Assembly (NCBI GenBank): GCA_037951165.1
Contig: JBBDHG010000004.1
Coordinates: 3,395,333 to 3,459,332 of the forward strand
Reading direction: 5' to 3'
Source of the DNA: Lophius americanus
Lineage: Eukaryota > Chordata > Actinopteri > Lophiiformes > Lophiidae
DNA: 64,000 nt
Part shown: in pieces, positions 1 to 64,000 of the stretch
Layout of the letters: every line of letters begins with the position of its first letter
Numbering within the stretch: position 1 is the stretch's first letter
Notes under the pieces: generated by a model
What the model was told of the DNA's origin: nothing
Seen by the model: the letters and a program-made list of their open reading frames with translations, nothing else
Databases searched by the model: none
Position numbers and translations under genes: made by a program

Positions 1-558
1 GAAGAGTGCAGAGCAGAATGCTTCATTTAACTGATTATCTGATTGAACATGGCTGGTATTAATGTGTTTAGTCAAGCTTAATGCTAGTTTGGTAGTTTTT
101 TGATTTCCTTATTTAGATCAATAAAAGCAGTTATAATTTCCAAACTGCTTTTTCTATTTAACTAGGTTGTCTTGTGTTTCGACAAATTTTGTTTGGAGAG
201 CCAATGTTTTAATATGAGGTAAAAGGAACATTTTAAGCAATCAAGAAAACATTTTTTCACAGTACTGTAAAAGCTTTGCCATGTTCACCAGCCAGTCACT
301 GCATTTTCTTACCGTCTGTTTAGGGAAAGTAGAATACTTTTTAACTGTAAATCTATTTAAAGCTTAGAGGGGCTGCAGATTCAGGTAATAATTCATTATT
401 ATTGGTTTTTAACTACAATTGCCCCTTGCATGTTCCTCTTGGTGCATTGCTATTATAAAATTATTCATTAAAATGTTTTAATTCCCCTTGCGAAGCAAAG
501 ACAAAAGTGATTCCATATGTGTTTGTAGAGTCAGCAGGATGATGTGAAGAGGACTTAC

Positions 559-601
559 ATTATTATTTAGAAGCCCATTCTCCTCTGCCATGTTCTGCTT
601 C
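559..601 (-). CDS. Unidentified gene, candidate third coding exon
   Basis: Forty-three nucleotides completing an Arg codon and adding KQNMAEENGLLNNN. The acceptor is very good (TTTCTATGTTGTCAG) and the donor is consensus GTAAGT. The frame is continuous with the two preceding candidate exons. No further exon was recognised between 1 and 558. Confidence 0.5.
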
Positions 602-705
602 CTGACAACATAGAAAGGACAAATGCAAATGCATCAGAATGATGTCATCACAAATTTAATCTTGATACAATCTCCTATTCATTTTCCAATCTAACTCTAG
701 TTTAC

Positions 706-846
706 CTCGAGGATATCTCCGAGCCGAAGTTATTATTTAGCTCCTGGATCTGCATTGGGGCGTCCTCCGGACTGGTACTCCGTGTACTTTTCTTAAAACT
801 GAACCTCCTGCTGCCTCTTTGTCCACCGAGGACCAGATCCAGAGCG
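706..846 (-). CDS. Unidentified gene, candidate second coding exon
   Basis: Forty-six codons, ALDLVLGGQRGSRRFSFKKS, TRSTSPEDAPMQIQELNNN, FGSEISS. The acceptor follows a pyrimidine tract (TTTATCTCCTCTTCTC then ATGGGACAG) and the donor is GTAAAC. The frame also stays open upstream to about 900, so an alternative acceptor at 879-880 would lengthen it. RRFSFKK and RSTSPED look like kinase-site-rich cytoplasmic sequence. Function unknown. Confidence 0.5.
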
Positions 847-1424
847 CTGTCCCATGAGAAGAGGAGATAAATATCAGACTGATGATCCAGCTGCTTTAGG
901 ATGCAGGAATATAGTGTGTGTCATTAACTCCTGCATCCTGATCTTGTTGTTTTCTGTTGGATTTTATTTAAAATCATATGAAGATTTCCCCACAACATAA
1001 AATGTTGTCATTCAAAGATACAAAATTAAATAATGTTCTACATAAAGTATCAACAAAAATATATTTTAATGCATCTAAAACCCTTGAATGAAGAGTCATT
1101 AAGTAATACATAGATTGTTTTTTTCTCAGGTTGATATCAGTCTAATATCTCTGTCTGATTTGTTAGTTTCTTTATTTCATCACAGGTTCGGTCTTCATGA
1201 GGAACCCCACTGAGTACCAGCCAGTGGTAAGTCTGGAGTCTGGGCAACAAGAACAACTTAAACACTACACACAGAATGTGTGTGTTTGTACTCAGAATGT
1301 CTTATTTCACTACTGCCCAGCTGTTTAAGACATCAAACTTCAACAGTCTTATGAATGATGTGAAACAGACAGTGAAAGAGAGAAAGAATCCACAAGACAG
1401 AAGCAGTAAAATATCCATACTCAC

Positions 1425-1465
1425 ATGGAGCTATCCAGAGACAACTTTCTGCCCTTCAGACTCAT
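1425..1465 (-). CDS. Unidentified gene, candidate first coding exon
   Basis: A start codon at 1463-1465 in the context CACCGCCATGA is followed by 13 codons (MSLKGRKLSLDSS plus two bases) and a consensus donor GTGAGT. The phase-2 end fits the phase-1 start of the next candidate exon at 706-846, forming an Ile codon. The peptide is basic and Ser-rich. I do not recognise the protein. It lies downstream of ptprs on the same strand, and the gene would continue beyond the left window edge. Confidence 0.5.
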
Positions 1466-3159
1466 GGCGGTGCCCCCTCCTTCACTTTCTTACATGCAGA
1501 GAGAAAATAGATCTTGAATTCCTCAGGATTACAAAGTCAGTGACACACCGTGTTTCTTTTTGCTTCTCTTCCAGTAAATCACTCTTCGGCGAGAAGAGGC
1601 CGATTGCTTTCTCTATTTGCTTCTGCAATATCGACCAATCAGTGGTGAGAGGAGGGAATCTTCAGACGAAGTGAAGCCATTAGTGAAAGCAGGAATGCAG
1701 AAAGTCCTTCGCTGTGGGTGGAATGACGTGACATTGTGACAGACGTGTGAGCAAGCACCGGTACGGACATGATTCTAAGGCATAGAACAATATGCCTTTG
1801 AAAAATGTCCCTGAAAGCCCCACTTACAAAACGGCAAGGTGTTTGAGAATGATGTAGACATATCTTGTCTTCCGATCATTTGAGGGGAATAAATTAACCC
1901 GAGGGGTCTCCGTGGTCTTTCTTAGATATATGGGTTTATTACGGACCTGTTCGCCTATAACAGAGAAGAACCCAGCGTGCTCAGGTGCGAGTCTCAGCCC
2001 AGAAAACTTGCCATTCTGATCAAGCAGTACCATTATATGTTTAGACTGTCAGGGTCTTGCGTCCTGAACGGTGCCAGACAAAACAGAATCAGAAGAACCC
2101 TTTCCTGTACGCAGAATATACGCTGGTTTAGGGCATGACAGTCGGGGGGTCAGCGTCAGCCGGGGTAAATGGCCGGTGCCCCCACATAAGCCCAACAGGA
2201 TCTGGACCTCGGGACCGCGGTCACACAGCGCCCCACTCGTGAGAGCGCGCGCGCTAGAGAGGCAGAGAAAGCGCACGAGACAGAGAAAGAGCGCGCGAAA
2301 GATAGAACGAGATGCAGAGCGTCACATACAGGTATGTTACGATAAAAGTCTAAAAGTTAAATTATTTGAAAAACTCAGCTCAGGTTCAATCACCAACTTA
2401 CTAAATTCTGCTAAGGACACCATTTTGGCTAGGGAAGGCCCTGCTTCAGAAATGTTGTGGGGCAAAGGGAGAATTTTCATTTTCCTATCAGAGAACTTTG
2501 AGGCAGACTGTACTGTTTGCACCAGCAACCTGCTGAGCCTGAAGAGATAGAGATCAGGGAATAACTGTTGGCCAAAAGAGCAAATACTTAACATGGCACT
2601 AAGTTGCTGCTCCAAAAAGCATTTTCATTTCTTCATGACATAAACTTATTCAGGGATTCCTTTCGTCTTCAGTTGAGAACAGAATTAGTTAGAGCTTTGT
2701 CAACTACTCCTTCATTTGTACACTCAGGACTCTTGTGCATGCACAGGAATTAATTGACAAATGATCATCACGTTATTTGTCAAACAAATACAGCAAACAG
2801 GAAAGAAACAACTATTTTAGTCAATCCAGCTGGGTTTTGATGCGGGAGATAAATTTGGACTGGATACTGTGGGATTGATCAAGCGTCTTCTACCTTGAAA
2901 CGGACAGCTCTGAGGAAGCAGAAATATGAAAGATATGTGTGTGGCTCATTAGAATGAAGAACTTCTCATATTCTCCTTCTGTACAACACGATACACTAAA
3001 TGAAAAATTGTGGTTTCCATGAAATGGCACTACAAAACAGAGATTGTCAAAAATGGGAATAGTTATTTAATTTTGAGGAAAATACGAGTTTTCAAACCTT
3101 TTAAAAGCCTGAAAAAGAAGTTAATTTGGACTTAACTATACTTAACTATATGTCTTTGT
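1466..3159. other. Flank upstream of the candidate gene
   Basis: Apart from the CpG-rich patch at 2140-2330, which is listed separately, no gene is supported. Open frames on either strand have no recognisable protein. Confidence 0.4.
2140..2330. promoter_or_regulatory. CpG-rich patch, possible promoter region
   Basis: A GC- and CpG-rich stretch (for example GGACCGCGG and GAGAGCGCGCGCGC) in otherwise AT-rich DNA, about 700-900 bp upstream of the candidate start codon at 1465. It could be a CpG-island promoter of that gene or part of an old repeat. No TATA box or other element was assigned. Confidence 0.3.
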
Positions 3160-3320
3160 ACAGTGGAATGTTGGTCCACTCCTCTTCAATGATTGTGCAA
3201 AATTTACAGGTCTGGAACACAATGTGGCCCTCTTCAATCTAGAGCATCTAAAATATGCCCAATCAGTGACGTGTCAGGTGAGTCTGAACGCCATGCGTGA
3301 ACAATGTGCGTGTCCTTGAA
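3160..3320 (-). mobile_element. Tc1/mariner-like transposase remnant
   Basis: On the minus strand the stretch ACAATCATTGAAGAGGAGTGG and what follows encode TIIEEEWTNIP, typical of the C-terminal part of fish Tc1-like transposases. The adjoining 100 bp also resembles that family from memory, with many substitutions. No terminal inverted repeats were found. A short degraded fragment. Confidence 0.55.
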
Positions 3321-4107
3321 ATATGGGGCTACAATGCTACACATGCTCACTCACTCACTCAGGTCAGAAATTAGTACTTGTCCACTCAAGACAGTAATGA
3401 CAACAACTGTGGTCAGATAGAGACACTGATAGGATGTTAAGTTGAATTCTGTGAGACAACATTGTAGCTTTTTGTAGGTGACAAAAGTTGTGACATGTGT
3501 GACATTGCTGTTTGTGAAAAAACTGCCGATTTGGGACTGGCCTTTTAATGTGACCTGTGACCTTTCAGTCTATTCAGCAAAAAGAAAGGCTGCAGAACCA
3601 ACCAAAATTGCTCTTATGTGAGTTAAAATAAATAACAGTAATAATAATATATAAATAAATTACACAGTAACAAAAGTAAATAAAAAATAGTAAATAAGAA
3701 AAATGAATGAATGAACGAATGAATAATAAATGAATAAGCGCTATTTAAACAGGAAGATTGGTTGTAAGTAGTTTATTTATCATTTCACTATTTCATTCAC
3801 CATGCTGTATCTCATTGTGCTTCAAGAAATATTAGAAGACATCCCAGATTTTGCACAATCTTACCAAGCTTATTTTTTTTATGAAATAGCTGAACTTTTC
3901 TCGATCGAAGTGGACGGTCATTCTTTTCAGCCATTGGGAAACTCCATACATTTCAAATTTCTTCAAAGACAGCACATTGTTTAGTCTCCAAAAAAGACAT
4001 TGGAGGCTAAAAAGTGAGTAAAAATCCCATAAGGTTGGTTATTTACAATGTCAACTGAATAAATAAATAAGATTGCATATTTTAGGCTTAAAAGTTACTT
4101 CCTTTTC

Positions 4108-4206
4108 GATTATCTGTTAGCTGGGATAGGCTCCAGCCCCCGCGACCCTGAGCAGGATAAACGTATACAGATAATGAATGAATGAATGAATGAATGAATG
4201 AATGGC
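4108..4206 (+). mobile_element. LINE 3'-tail remnant with (TGAA)n
   Basis: GCTGGGATAGGCTCCAGCCC followed by CCGCGACCCTGAGCAGGATAA and a run of TGAA units. This is the 3' tail of a very common fish LINE/SINE lineage (L2-type, assigned from memory). No coding part is attached. Confidence 0.6.
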
Positions 4207-5184
4207 TGGTTAGTTTTATCGAACACTTCATGGTTTGTTGATTGAATAGTTAAATGAAGAATGGAGATACATTTTTTTCAAATCCAACTTCACCTTAGAG
4301 GCAGAAAGTGGTTTGCAAGAACGGCTTGCTCTAACCTCAGTCTACAAACATTTGAAGGAAACAAAGGGATGAAATTATTAAATAGCCAACAGAGTCTGTT
4401 TTCACACCGTTAATGACTGTAATGCCAATCTAGAGAGCTCAGTTTGTTTGCAGTAACAGCAGTCCAAGGTTACCCTGACTTTCACTTTTGTTTGTTGTAT
4501 CACCAAGCAAGGTGAGGGAAAATAACCCACGGCTTAAAAAACAAATACTTCAATAAACGGGTGTGTGAGATGGATTTCATTATGAAGGGCTCTTAAACTG
4601 CAGATGATTGTGTAAAGTTACCAGCTGGCTTGTCTCAGCACATCTCCAAAAGAAAAAACTGCAGGTAAGATACACGAAAGCATTCAAATACTCACACATG
4701 AATGATCCTGTGACGGTCAGAACAATGCTACCAAAAGCCGTGATGAAAGTTATGTGTATGAAAAGATGATTGGCTTTCAGACAGATTACCAGGAAGTAGT
4801 TGGTCAAAGGATAATCCCACTCAGTCTGTAGTGACAATGCAGGCAGTAACACTCAGGTTCAGCGACTCTTCATATCTGCAAACAGATCACTTGAAACCAT
4901 GGGGACGAACCTGCTGCATGTGATCTTTATGCAGGAAATGGTCTCTTCTATATCTGGAATGAAGAAATGTCAAACAGAGCTGTGCGGAGATCAGATGTGT
5001 GTATGATTAAATGTACAGTTAATTACACCAGGGTCATTCCTGTGTTCTTTAGGTCCAGTAATCCCATATGGGAGCGTAACAGAACATGATAAAAGGCTCC
5101 ATATTGATATGCCGCAGACTCTGGACTATTTACCAGCTTTTGAGTCCATCTCTCACACCATCTTCATAGACAGATTAACTACCG

Positions 5185-5910
5185 TTGGTTTTCCAGGCAC
5201 CCGTCTGTAGTGGCTCAGGTCATATCTCTACAGCCGCATTTGGTTTGTATAACTTAAGACCTTCAGATCACTGCAATCCCCAGACACTGCCAGAGTTCCT
5301 CAGGGCTCTGTTTTGGATCCACTCCTCTTCATCATCTACCTCCTACCACTCAGCCATATTTAATGAAATTTGGTTTTCACTTTTTCCTGCTACATGCATT
5401 ACACCCAGCTCTATCTGACCTCCAAACCGAACAAAACCCCTCCACCAACTTCCTTCTCTGACTATCTCCTGGAAATCAAAAACTGGTTATCTCATAACTT
5501 TCTCAAACTCAACAGCAATAACACGTAGGTTCTCCTCGTTGGAACCAAAACCATTCTGGCCAAATCTGACTGCTTTTCAATCACAATTAACGCCCTGGTC
5601 ACCTACCCTTCTGATTACTGCAATTCGCCCCAATCTGGTCTTCCGCTCAAGCTCCTCTGTAAACTCCAGTTGGTCCAGAACCCCGCTGTCCGCATCATTA
5701 CCAGAACTCCTTTCATAGAACACATCACCCGTACTCCTGCAACTTCACTGGCTACCTATCAAAAGCTGCATTGACTATAAGTCTCTCCATCACCTCGCAC
5801 CTCCGTACCTCTCTGCCCTCCTGCATCACCCACACGCCCTGCTCTTCTCTCTTCCTCCTCTTTGCTTCTCACTACCCATCTCCAACTAAAGATGTAAGGA
5901 GTAACGCTGC
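5185..5910 (+). mobile_element. L2/CR1-type LINE reverse transcriptase remnant
   Basis: Broken frames read GPLLFIIYLLPLSHIF, then [15 protein letters not shown] and VLLVGTKT, and after a gap SDYCNSPQSGLPLKLLCKL, QLVQNPAVRIITRTPF and LLQLHWLPIKSCIDYKSL. These are consecutive blocks of the C-terminal reverse transcriptase half of L2/CR1 LINEs. Stops and frameshifts are present, and a section between 5590 and 5600 is deleted, so it is inactive. Confidence 0.7.
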
Positions 5911-6044
5911 TCTTCATCTGCACCATATGTCTAATGCATATTTTCTACACGTGACTGATCAAAAGAAAAGAGTAGAGAGGAGTTTGCACATATGTTTCAT
6001 CATTCTATATTTTTTCCCTTACCTGATCACTTATATCAATTAAA

Positions 6045-9000
6045 ATGTTCCTACTTGACAAAAGTCTAGAAAGGTAATAGATGGACATTTTTTGTACAGT
6101 AAACATGAATCTAATGCCAGACATCCTCGCTCTATCTATTTGCAATCACTTCCAAAACTCACTAAAAAATAATGAGTGTTGTCACATGTAGGTCAATGCA
6201 GATCTTTGTCAGTATGTGTGTGTTCAGAGAGGCGGAGGTAGGTTCAATCCGGGTCAATCATGGAATTAAATGATATTGTTCCAGTGGCATTAATGTCATG
6301 GGTATATACTACTTGTATCGTCTCTATTCTCCTTCTCATTTGCGCAGGCGATTGTGTCCACTTATAAAAATGTTTAAGAAAACATAAGAAAGAAAACTTT
6401 TAATTTAAAAGTAAATTGTAAATGAGGAAAATATTATTTTTTCAGGGTTGGTGCTCGAAACATAAATGACTGAAAGAAAAATAGGTGACCAACAACTCAC
6501 ACTATTCAAATATTATTGTTAATTGAGTGTCAACAAACATAAATACGTTAATGGTGTAAGTAACCCTCAATTATTTCCATTTCCATCCAATTAGTGACAG
6601 TTTATAGATCTCAGTCAACTAATTGCCATCACCTTGACTCTGTCTTATATCACTGTAGTGCTACAGCTGACGTGTAGATAATTTCGCATCATCTGAAGAA
6701 CTTGTGTGAGGACTCTGATGTCCGAGAAGATGGAAATTTTATGACAGGGGAAAAGATTTTGGGCGCAGTTGATTCAAGGCCATCTCAGTTTAGACTTTGG
6801 CTCTATCTAGTGGATGACATGTGAACTACAGTAAACTTTCAAGAATGAAGAGGCTTGTGCTATATCCATCATCCTGCTTTTAATACAAAGTCAAGATACA
6901 ATATCTACATCCATGGTTTGAGAGGAAAGAACAGGTACGTAGGTGAGGGGGATGGCATCATTGAAGCTGGCCCTCTGCACATTTTCTGTTATGTTTCATG
7001 TGTAAGCTTTTTCTATTTTCAATATGGAAACAATAATCATTAGAAATCCAGGGAATAACATATTGTATATATGCCACACACTGTCAAGACTTTTAGACTA
7101 CACATAGATTTCAATAGAATAATTTCACAACCTTTGAGTGTGTGTGTGTAGCTGGGCAATTCTGTCAAAAATACACTCACTACCATGTGCTTTCCAGCAA
7201 ATTGAATACCAACAGATTAATTGAGGTGTTTAACCCACAGGCCTGTTCTAAATATATACTCTGACACCTTGACACCTATAGGGGTCACATGATCCGTCCA
7301 CTGTTTATAAGGAGGTCAAGTGATGGGAGAGCTTCATCACCTTATACTAGGTCTGCCGCTAATGTACATCTCTAGCTCACTAGTCCGACATCAGTTATCA
7401 GTATCAAATATTACCCTACACAGAGGGTGTACGTTTTAATAATAAAGCAAATTAAAAATGCACTAAAACTGACCATTAAAAAAACAAAAACAAAACAAAA
7501 CAAACACTGACAATATCATACTTAAACATTGGCTCGCCAAAGAAACAAGAAAACGACATCTTATTGGTTATAGTTGCTAGATATTCCAAATGAATACATA
7601 AAAAAAACATACATTGAAAGTAACAAAATATAATGATAAGTATCTTTGAAAATCATAAGAAATAAAACATGACAAAGTGAACGATAACAATAAGGCTTTT
7701 TGCGACGATAAGAACTACATCACATCCAATCCCACGTTAAATCTTGTGCTCAGACAAACGTAACGGCACTGCAGAGGACTCTTTCGCTGGACTTTATCTA
7801 CATAATTGGTGTAATTGCGCAAAATGTGTGACACGCTGGGACATCGTTGTGCTCTTCAATCATCACGTGGGACCGATTGTGATTATATGTCAAATCAAGA
7901 AAGGATTCATATTGATATAACCGCTTGTGCAATTTTACTGCGGACGACGAGGAGGACGAGGAGGGGAAGTCATTTGGTTGAGATGGTATGTTCTGTACAA
8001 TGCAATCAAGGAAAAGAGAGGATTTGAATGATATTCATAGTGAGATGGGGCAGCTGGGAGGGAACTCAGCAATTTCACCACTTGTGCTGAACAATTCAAG
8101 ATTCCTGTCATTAGTATCCACAAATAGTAAAATATGAATGATTTAACTGCAAAGCGGTGCAATTCAAGTAGGTACGCTTCAGAAGAGGAAGATGATTGGG
8201 AGACCGCTTTCATCCTCCATTTAAGATACTGTGTGATGATAAAAGTATAGGACATAACCCGTGAACATTAAGCAGCTTTTTAACACACAAGGAATAAATC
8301 AGCATAAGCCAAAGATGTACGGTAAAAACAAAAATGATGGATGCAGAAACAACCTGAAAACTGCCATGAATTCAAGAAAGAAGCATGTGGAAGCTCATTT
8401 CTTACATTAGCATGTGAGCCATAGCTGAACTGAGACATCAAGAGGAGCCGAGCTGGAGGAAGATCAAGGACTGCGGCAGCAAATAGCAAGCAAGCTTTTA
8501 ATGAATGAGGAATGTAATGGACAACAAATCTCATTTGGGGATTTCGTACTGATTCATGGCCGGCGTGTTAAGAGCGGCTGTCTCTGTGTAATGTTGGCTC
8601 TATTTGTAGGCAACAGTTAATTTTCACGTTGTATGGTGTCTGTTGGCACTGTGAGTTGGGTAAATGAGCATCCTCATGCTTGTCCAGCAGGCCTCGGAGA
8701 GGCGAGTCCACACTCTAAGCATCTGTGGAGGCGTTACCAAGTCATCTGCTTTAAAGTATAATCAATTATATTCACGGACACAAAGAAATGTTCACCTTTG
8801 CACTTTGTAACCCCTTAGTACACCAATCCAATAGATACAAAGTTGAGGATAAAAAGCCCATGTAGGGTGCAGCAAATATCCAGGTTCTTTGTGTTTTTTT
8901 TCCCTTTTTGTTATTTTATACACATATAGTATCATAATTCCTTTTTCAGAAGTTGTTTGTATTTCACTGGTTCATATTGGAGATAGCTGACCACAACAAA

Positions 9001-9309
9001 CATGTATTATACGTCCTTCACACTGGAACACTGAGGTAAGTACATGGATTACACATGGATAGTCTCCACACCCACCAGCTCTTCAGGGAGACTCCCGATG
9101 AGTGCGGCTGCTGTTAAACACAGATTTGTTCTTCCCCATTCTGTAGTTGCTTTATGTCCTTGTCGGTGTAGAATCCATCTTTGAGTCTCGCTCCCCGCAA
9201 AAAAAAGGTTCAATGTTCATATTATTTCAGGCCCTCCTTCTTTTGTTTCGCTTGTTGGTTTGTTTGTGGACATCGAAGCAGAGAGATGGATTGATGGTGG
9301 TCTCTTCAC
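6045..9309 (-). other. ptprs 3' UTR and downstream flank
   Basis: The 3' UTR must start at 9309 and run to lower coordinates. No exact AATAAA was found on the minus strand in the part I scanned. ATTAAA variants lie near 8497-8502 and 7435-7440, so the polyadenylation site is open. The rest is AT-rich with short acidic-codon-like GAG/GAC runs near 7945 but no recognisable gene. Confidence 0.5.
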
Positions 9310-61450
<52,141 letters not shown>

Positions 61451-64000
61451 CTGAGAAACAGATAGAGGCAGGGAAGAATGGAAATAAAAGAGGAAAAAAT
61501 AGAATGAATGAAAGCACAAATAATGAAAACTGATACCCATACACCGGGAGGACGTCAAATTGTCCTCCAAACCAGTAGCCACCCCCTGCTGACCACGCCC
61601 CATACTGTCAGTGACTGGTCAGGATGACATGTGCTCTGATGGCTTTGTATCGTGCTTATTTCCTGGGTATCATCTAGAGGACATGTTGAAGGACTTCCTG
61701 TGGGTCATAAATAAAAGATGGGGTTGGGCTTCAGCGGAACATCGCTCTCTCTCTCTCTGCTTCCTCTAGAGCAGGCTACTCTGGTACTGCAGGCAGCACA
61801 GGCTGTCATGACACACCAATGTTTCACAGGCAGAAGAAGTGTTGGTTGCAAATTCACAGCATATAATTGGTTAAAAATAATTAATGCCGGAGGTGTCATT
61901 TTGAGCCTGTTCTCTTCAGCACATACATGGGATCTGCGCTTGCTTGTCTGATGATCTTAACAAATACAAAGAGCAAATCAACATTAGTGTGGGTCAATTC
62001 ACAGCTTTCACCATAGTGTAGATTTTGGTGGGCTGTGATAATGCATCTGATGTGGGATGCAGAAGTGCAGCAGTTGCAGAAGGCAGCAAGTTTGATATCG
62101 AGCCATCCGTCCAGAACTTATATTTTCCCACAGTGGCTGAGTCGGATCAATCGAGCAACTTCATGCACCCAGCCCTTGCTATCTGCCTGTGGCTTGTTGC
62201 CATGGCGTCAAGCTCAACTCCTCCTCAGCTTCAGAATCACTGCTATCCATCTGGGTGAAGTCAGGATGACCCTTACAATAGCAACCTGGATCCCTCCTCC
62301 CACTCCCCGAGTCTGGGTGGGTGAGGTCCTACTGTATTGATTCTCTTATGCTCTGAAGACAGAAGAAGAACATAAAATTCTGTCCTATCAAACAATGACT
62401 CGCAGATTCTAAAGCCTGTTTGCTTATCTTCCCACCTCTGCTCCCTACTCTGACAAACAGCCACACAGAGGGCTTTCGTGTTTCAGCATGATGGCATGAC
62501 AGTAACTGGAACAATGGCATGTCAGAAAGCAGCTCCTCTACCTTATGCACCACCGACGTCCTCCGAATGTCAGAAAAAGAGTCAAAAAACATATTCAGTG
62601 TGGTCATTCAGTGCTAATTCTTGCCCACCTTTTTAAGAGTCAAGAACAGGATTTTCTATTTCTGGCTATGAGATTATGAATGAATTCTAGACGGGTTTTC
62701 GGTGGCTTTATGTTGAGTCCAAAACTGTGTTCTTTTAAATGTGCCCTCCACACCACTCCTTGTGTAAAACTGACTCCACTGGCAATGTTACGACTAAAGC
62801 CTCTGCTGAAAGGCTGGGAAAAGCCCTGCAATGCTCCAGCACTGACTGTGGATGGATTTGCACTGAGCATGCAATTTTGCTGATTAGATGGTTCTTATGG
62901 TAAATTGAGGCTTGACAGTAAATTTCACTCTCTTGAGCTGAACTAGTCGAATACTGGTCTATTAATCCTTGTAAACATCCGACTGATCAATGATGCTGGG
63001 GTATGACTTGGACCAGTAGGATACAGTATTCATTTATCGAGTTTGGTAAGAAAAAAACGGAAGTCTAAGTTTTCACTCTCTTCAGACATTGAATTAAGAC
63101 ATTTAATTAGTCATTTTTGAGAAAGCTCTTTCCTAACCAGTAAAACTTTGCACTAAGTCCAGAACATAATTATCTCTCATGATCTTGAGATAATGGCTTT
63201 AAATAAATTATTGACACTGTGACCGCGCTCGGCATCCATACCATCAACAAACTTAATGAAACGCGATGGCAAAGGTATTCAGCGTAAACAGCTACGGTCT
63301 GACAAGCCTGTGAGCTACTTTCAATAATGTACGTATATGTGTCTTTACTGTCAAGTCTTTCAATTTCAAATAAAAGACATGTGGCAAAAGTCATTCTGCA
63401 GTACAAAGATGATGAGGGAGTGGCTTATGCGTACTGTGAGGTTACAGGAATTACATTTCTTCTAGAGATGATTTATGGGCCCATCTCAAATAAGATTGTG
63501 AAATTCTGACACAAAGCTAGAAGCAATTATTATTACTACTGCATTTGCATGATTCTGACATTGTTTGTCTATTAGAGTGAAATGTAGACCGCTCTGGTGA
63601 GTGAAATATTGGATTTGTTTTGCATGAAAATCAAAAGTATGTCGTAAGAATGTGATGTATAAAATTAATTTATTAGTCTTTGGTTACAAAATGAAGAGAG
63701 ACATCAATAAGGTTGACTTTTAGCTTTGTTATTTCTCTAATAAATTCAACAAACATTGGGCTGACAGGCAGCAACATTTACATTTCAACTCTTATTAACT
63801 GATCTTCTCTATGAACTGTTTTTGGACAAGTATTTATGACAAGTATTTAGAAGAGTTTAAGTGTATATGGTGGCCATTGCTCTGTGTGACGTTGCAGCTA
63901 ACTTCTCTACAGCAGTAACTTATGATGTTTTGGTCTTTTAAAGAGTTACACTTGAAACCTTTCTATTCCATTCCTTCATTCTAATTTACAAATTCTGCAA
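61451..64000 (-). other. ptprs: ptprs intron upstream of the Ig1 exon
   Basis: No exon that could supply a signal peptide was recognised, so the first coding exon is inferred to lie beyond the window. Only a short (CT)n at 61744-61758 stands out. Confidence 0.5.

Noticed and set aside
1186..1226. Plus-strand 41-nt segment with a good acceptor (TTTATTTCATCACAG) and donor GTAAGT.
   Set aside because: Too short to judge, no partner exon survived inspection, and it lies inside the first intron of the candidate minus-strand gene.
2071..2550. 159-codon plus-strand open frame and a 75-codon minus-strand one over the CpG-rich patch.
   Set aside because: Arg/Lys-rich low-complexity translation of GA/CG-rich DNA, with no recognisable domain.
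3164..3277. Plus-strand open segment of 38 codons with acceptor TTGTACAG and donor GTGAGT.
   Set aside because: The opposite strand is a degraded Tc1-like transposase (TIIEEEWTNIP), so the open frame and splice-like sites are coincidental.

Overview
The window is vertebrate, almost certainly teleost, nuclear DNA. The evidence is long introns with canonical GT/AG splice sites, long CA/TG microsatellites, and a repeat mix typical of fish: L2/CR1-type LINE remnants, a second LINE family with fish-style 3' tails, and a Tc1/mariner-like remnant. There is nothing prokaryotic and no CRISPR array. Species cannot be named from this sequence.

Most of the window (61450 down to 9310, minus strand) is one gene, a LAR-family receptor-type protein tyrosine phosphatase, best matched to PTPRS (PTP-sigma). 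I placed 34 coding segments with splice sites and checked that their phases fit. Together they read 1,913 residues plus a stop codon, from the first Ig domain to the C-terminal residues SFDHYAT. Only the signal-peptide exon is missing; it should lie upstream, beyond 64000. Domain order is Ig1-3, eight fibronectin III repeats, a membrane-proximal region, the transmembrane helix (exon 20), juxtamembrane segment, catalytic phosphatase domain D1 (exons 24-28) and pseudophosphatase D2 (exons 29-34). PTPRS rather than PTPRF or PTPRD is indicated by the segments [30 protein letters not shown] and [11 protein letters not shown]. Three tiny in-frame exons were found by eye: a 12-nt exon encoding ELRE (the meB element) at 42637-42648, a 27-nt exon in FN5 at 28862-28888, and a 12-nt juxtamembrane exon at 22021-22032.

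At the left end (1465 down to 559, minus strand) three short, phase-compatible exons with good splice sites and a Kozak-like ATG look like the start of a second gene, which I cannot identify. A CpG-rich patch at about 2140-2330 could be its promoter. The 3-9 kb interval between the genes holds a Tc1-like remnant, LINE remnants and AT-rich DNA.

The introns carry a 2.4-kb LINE copy on the plus strand with a 12-bp target-site duplication (13503-15906), a second LINE 3' fragment (20810-21290), L2-type pieces, a 14-bp minisatellite, and several long dinucleotide tracts. Two tracts lie where they could affect splicing: about 200 nt of (TG)n on the transcribed strand just before the acceptor of a D2 exon, and a (CA)n tract just after the donor of exon 18.
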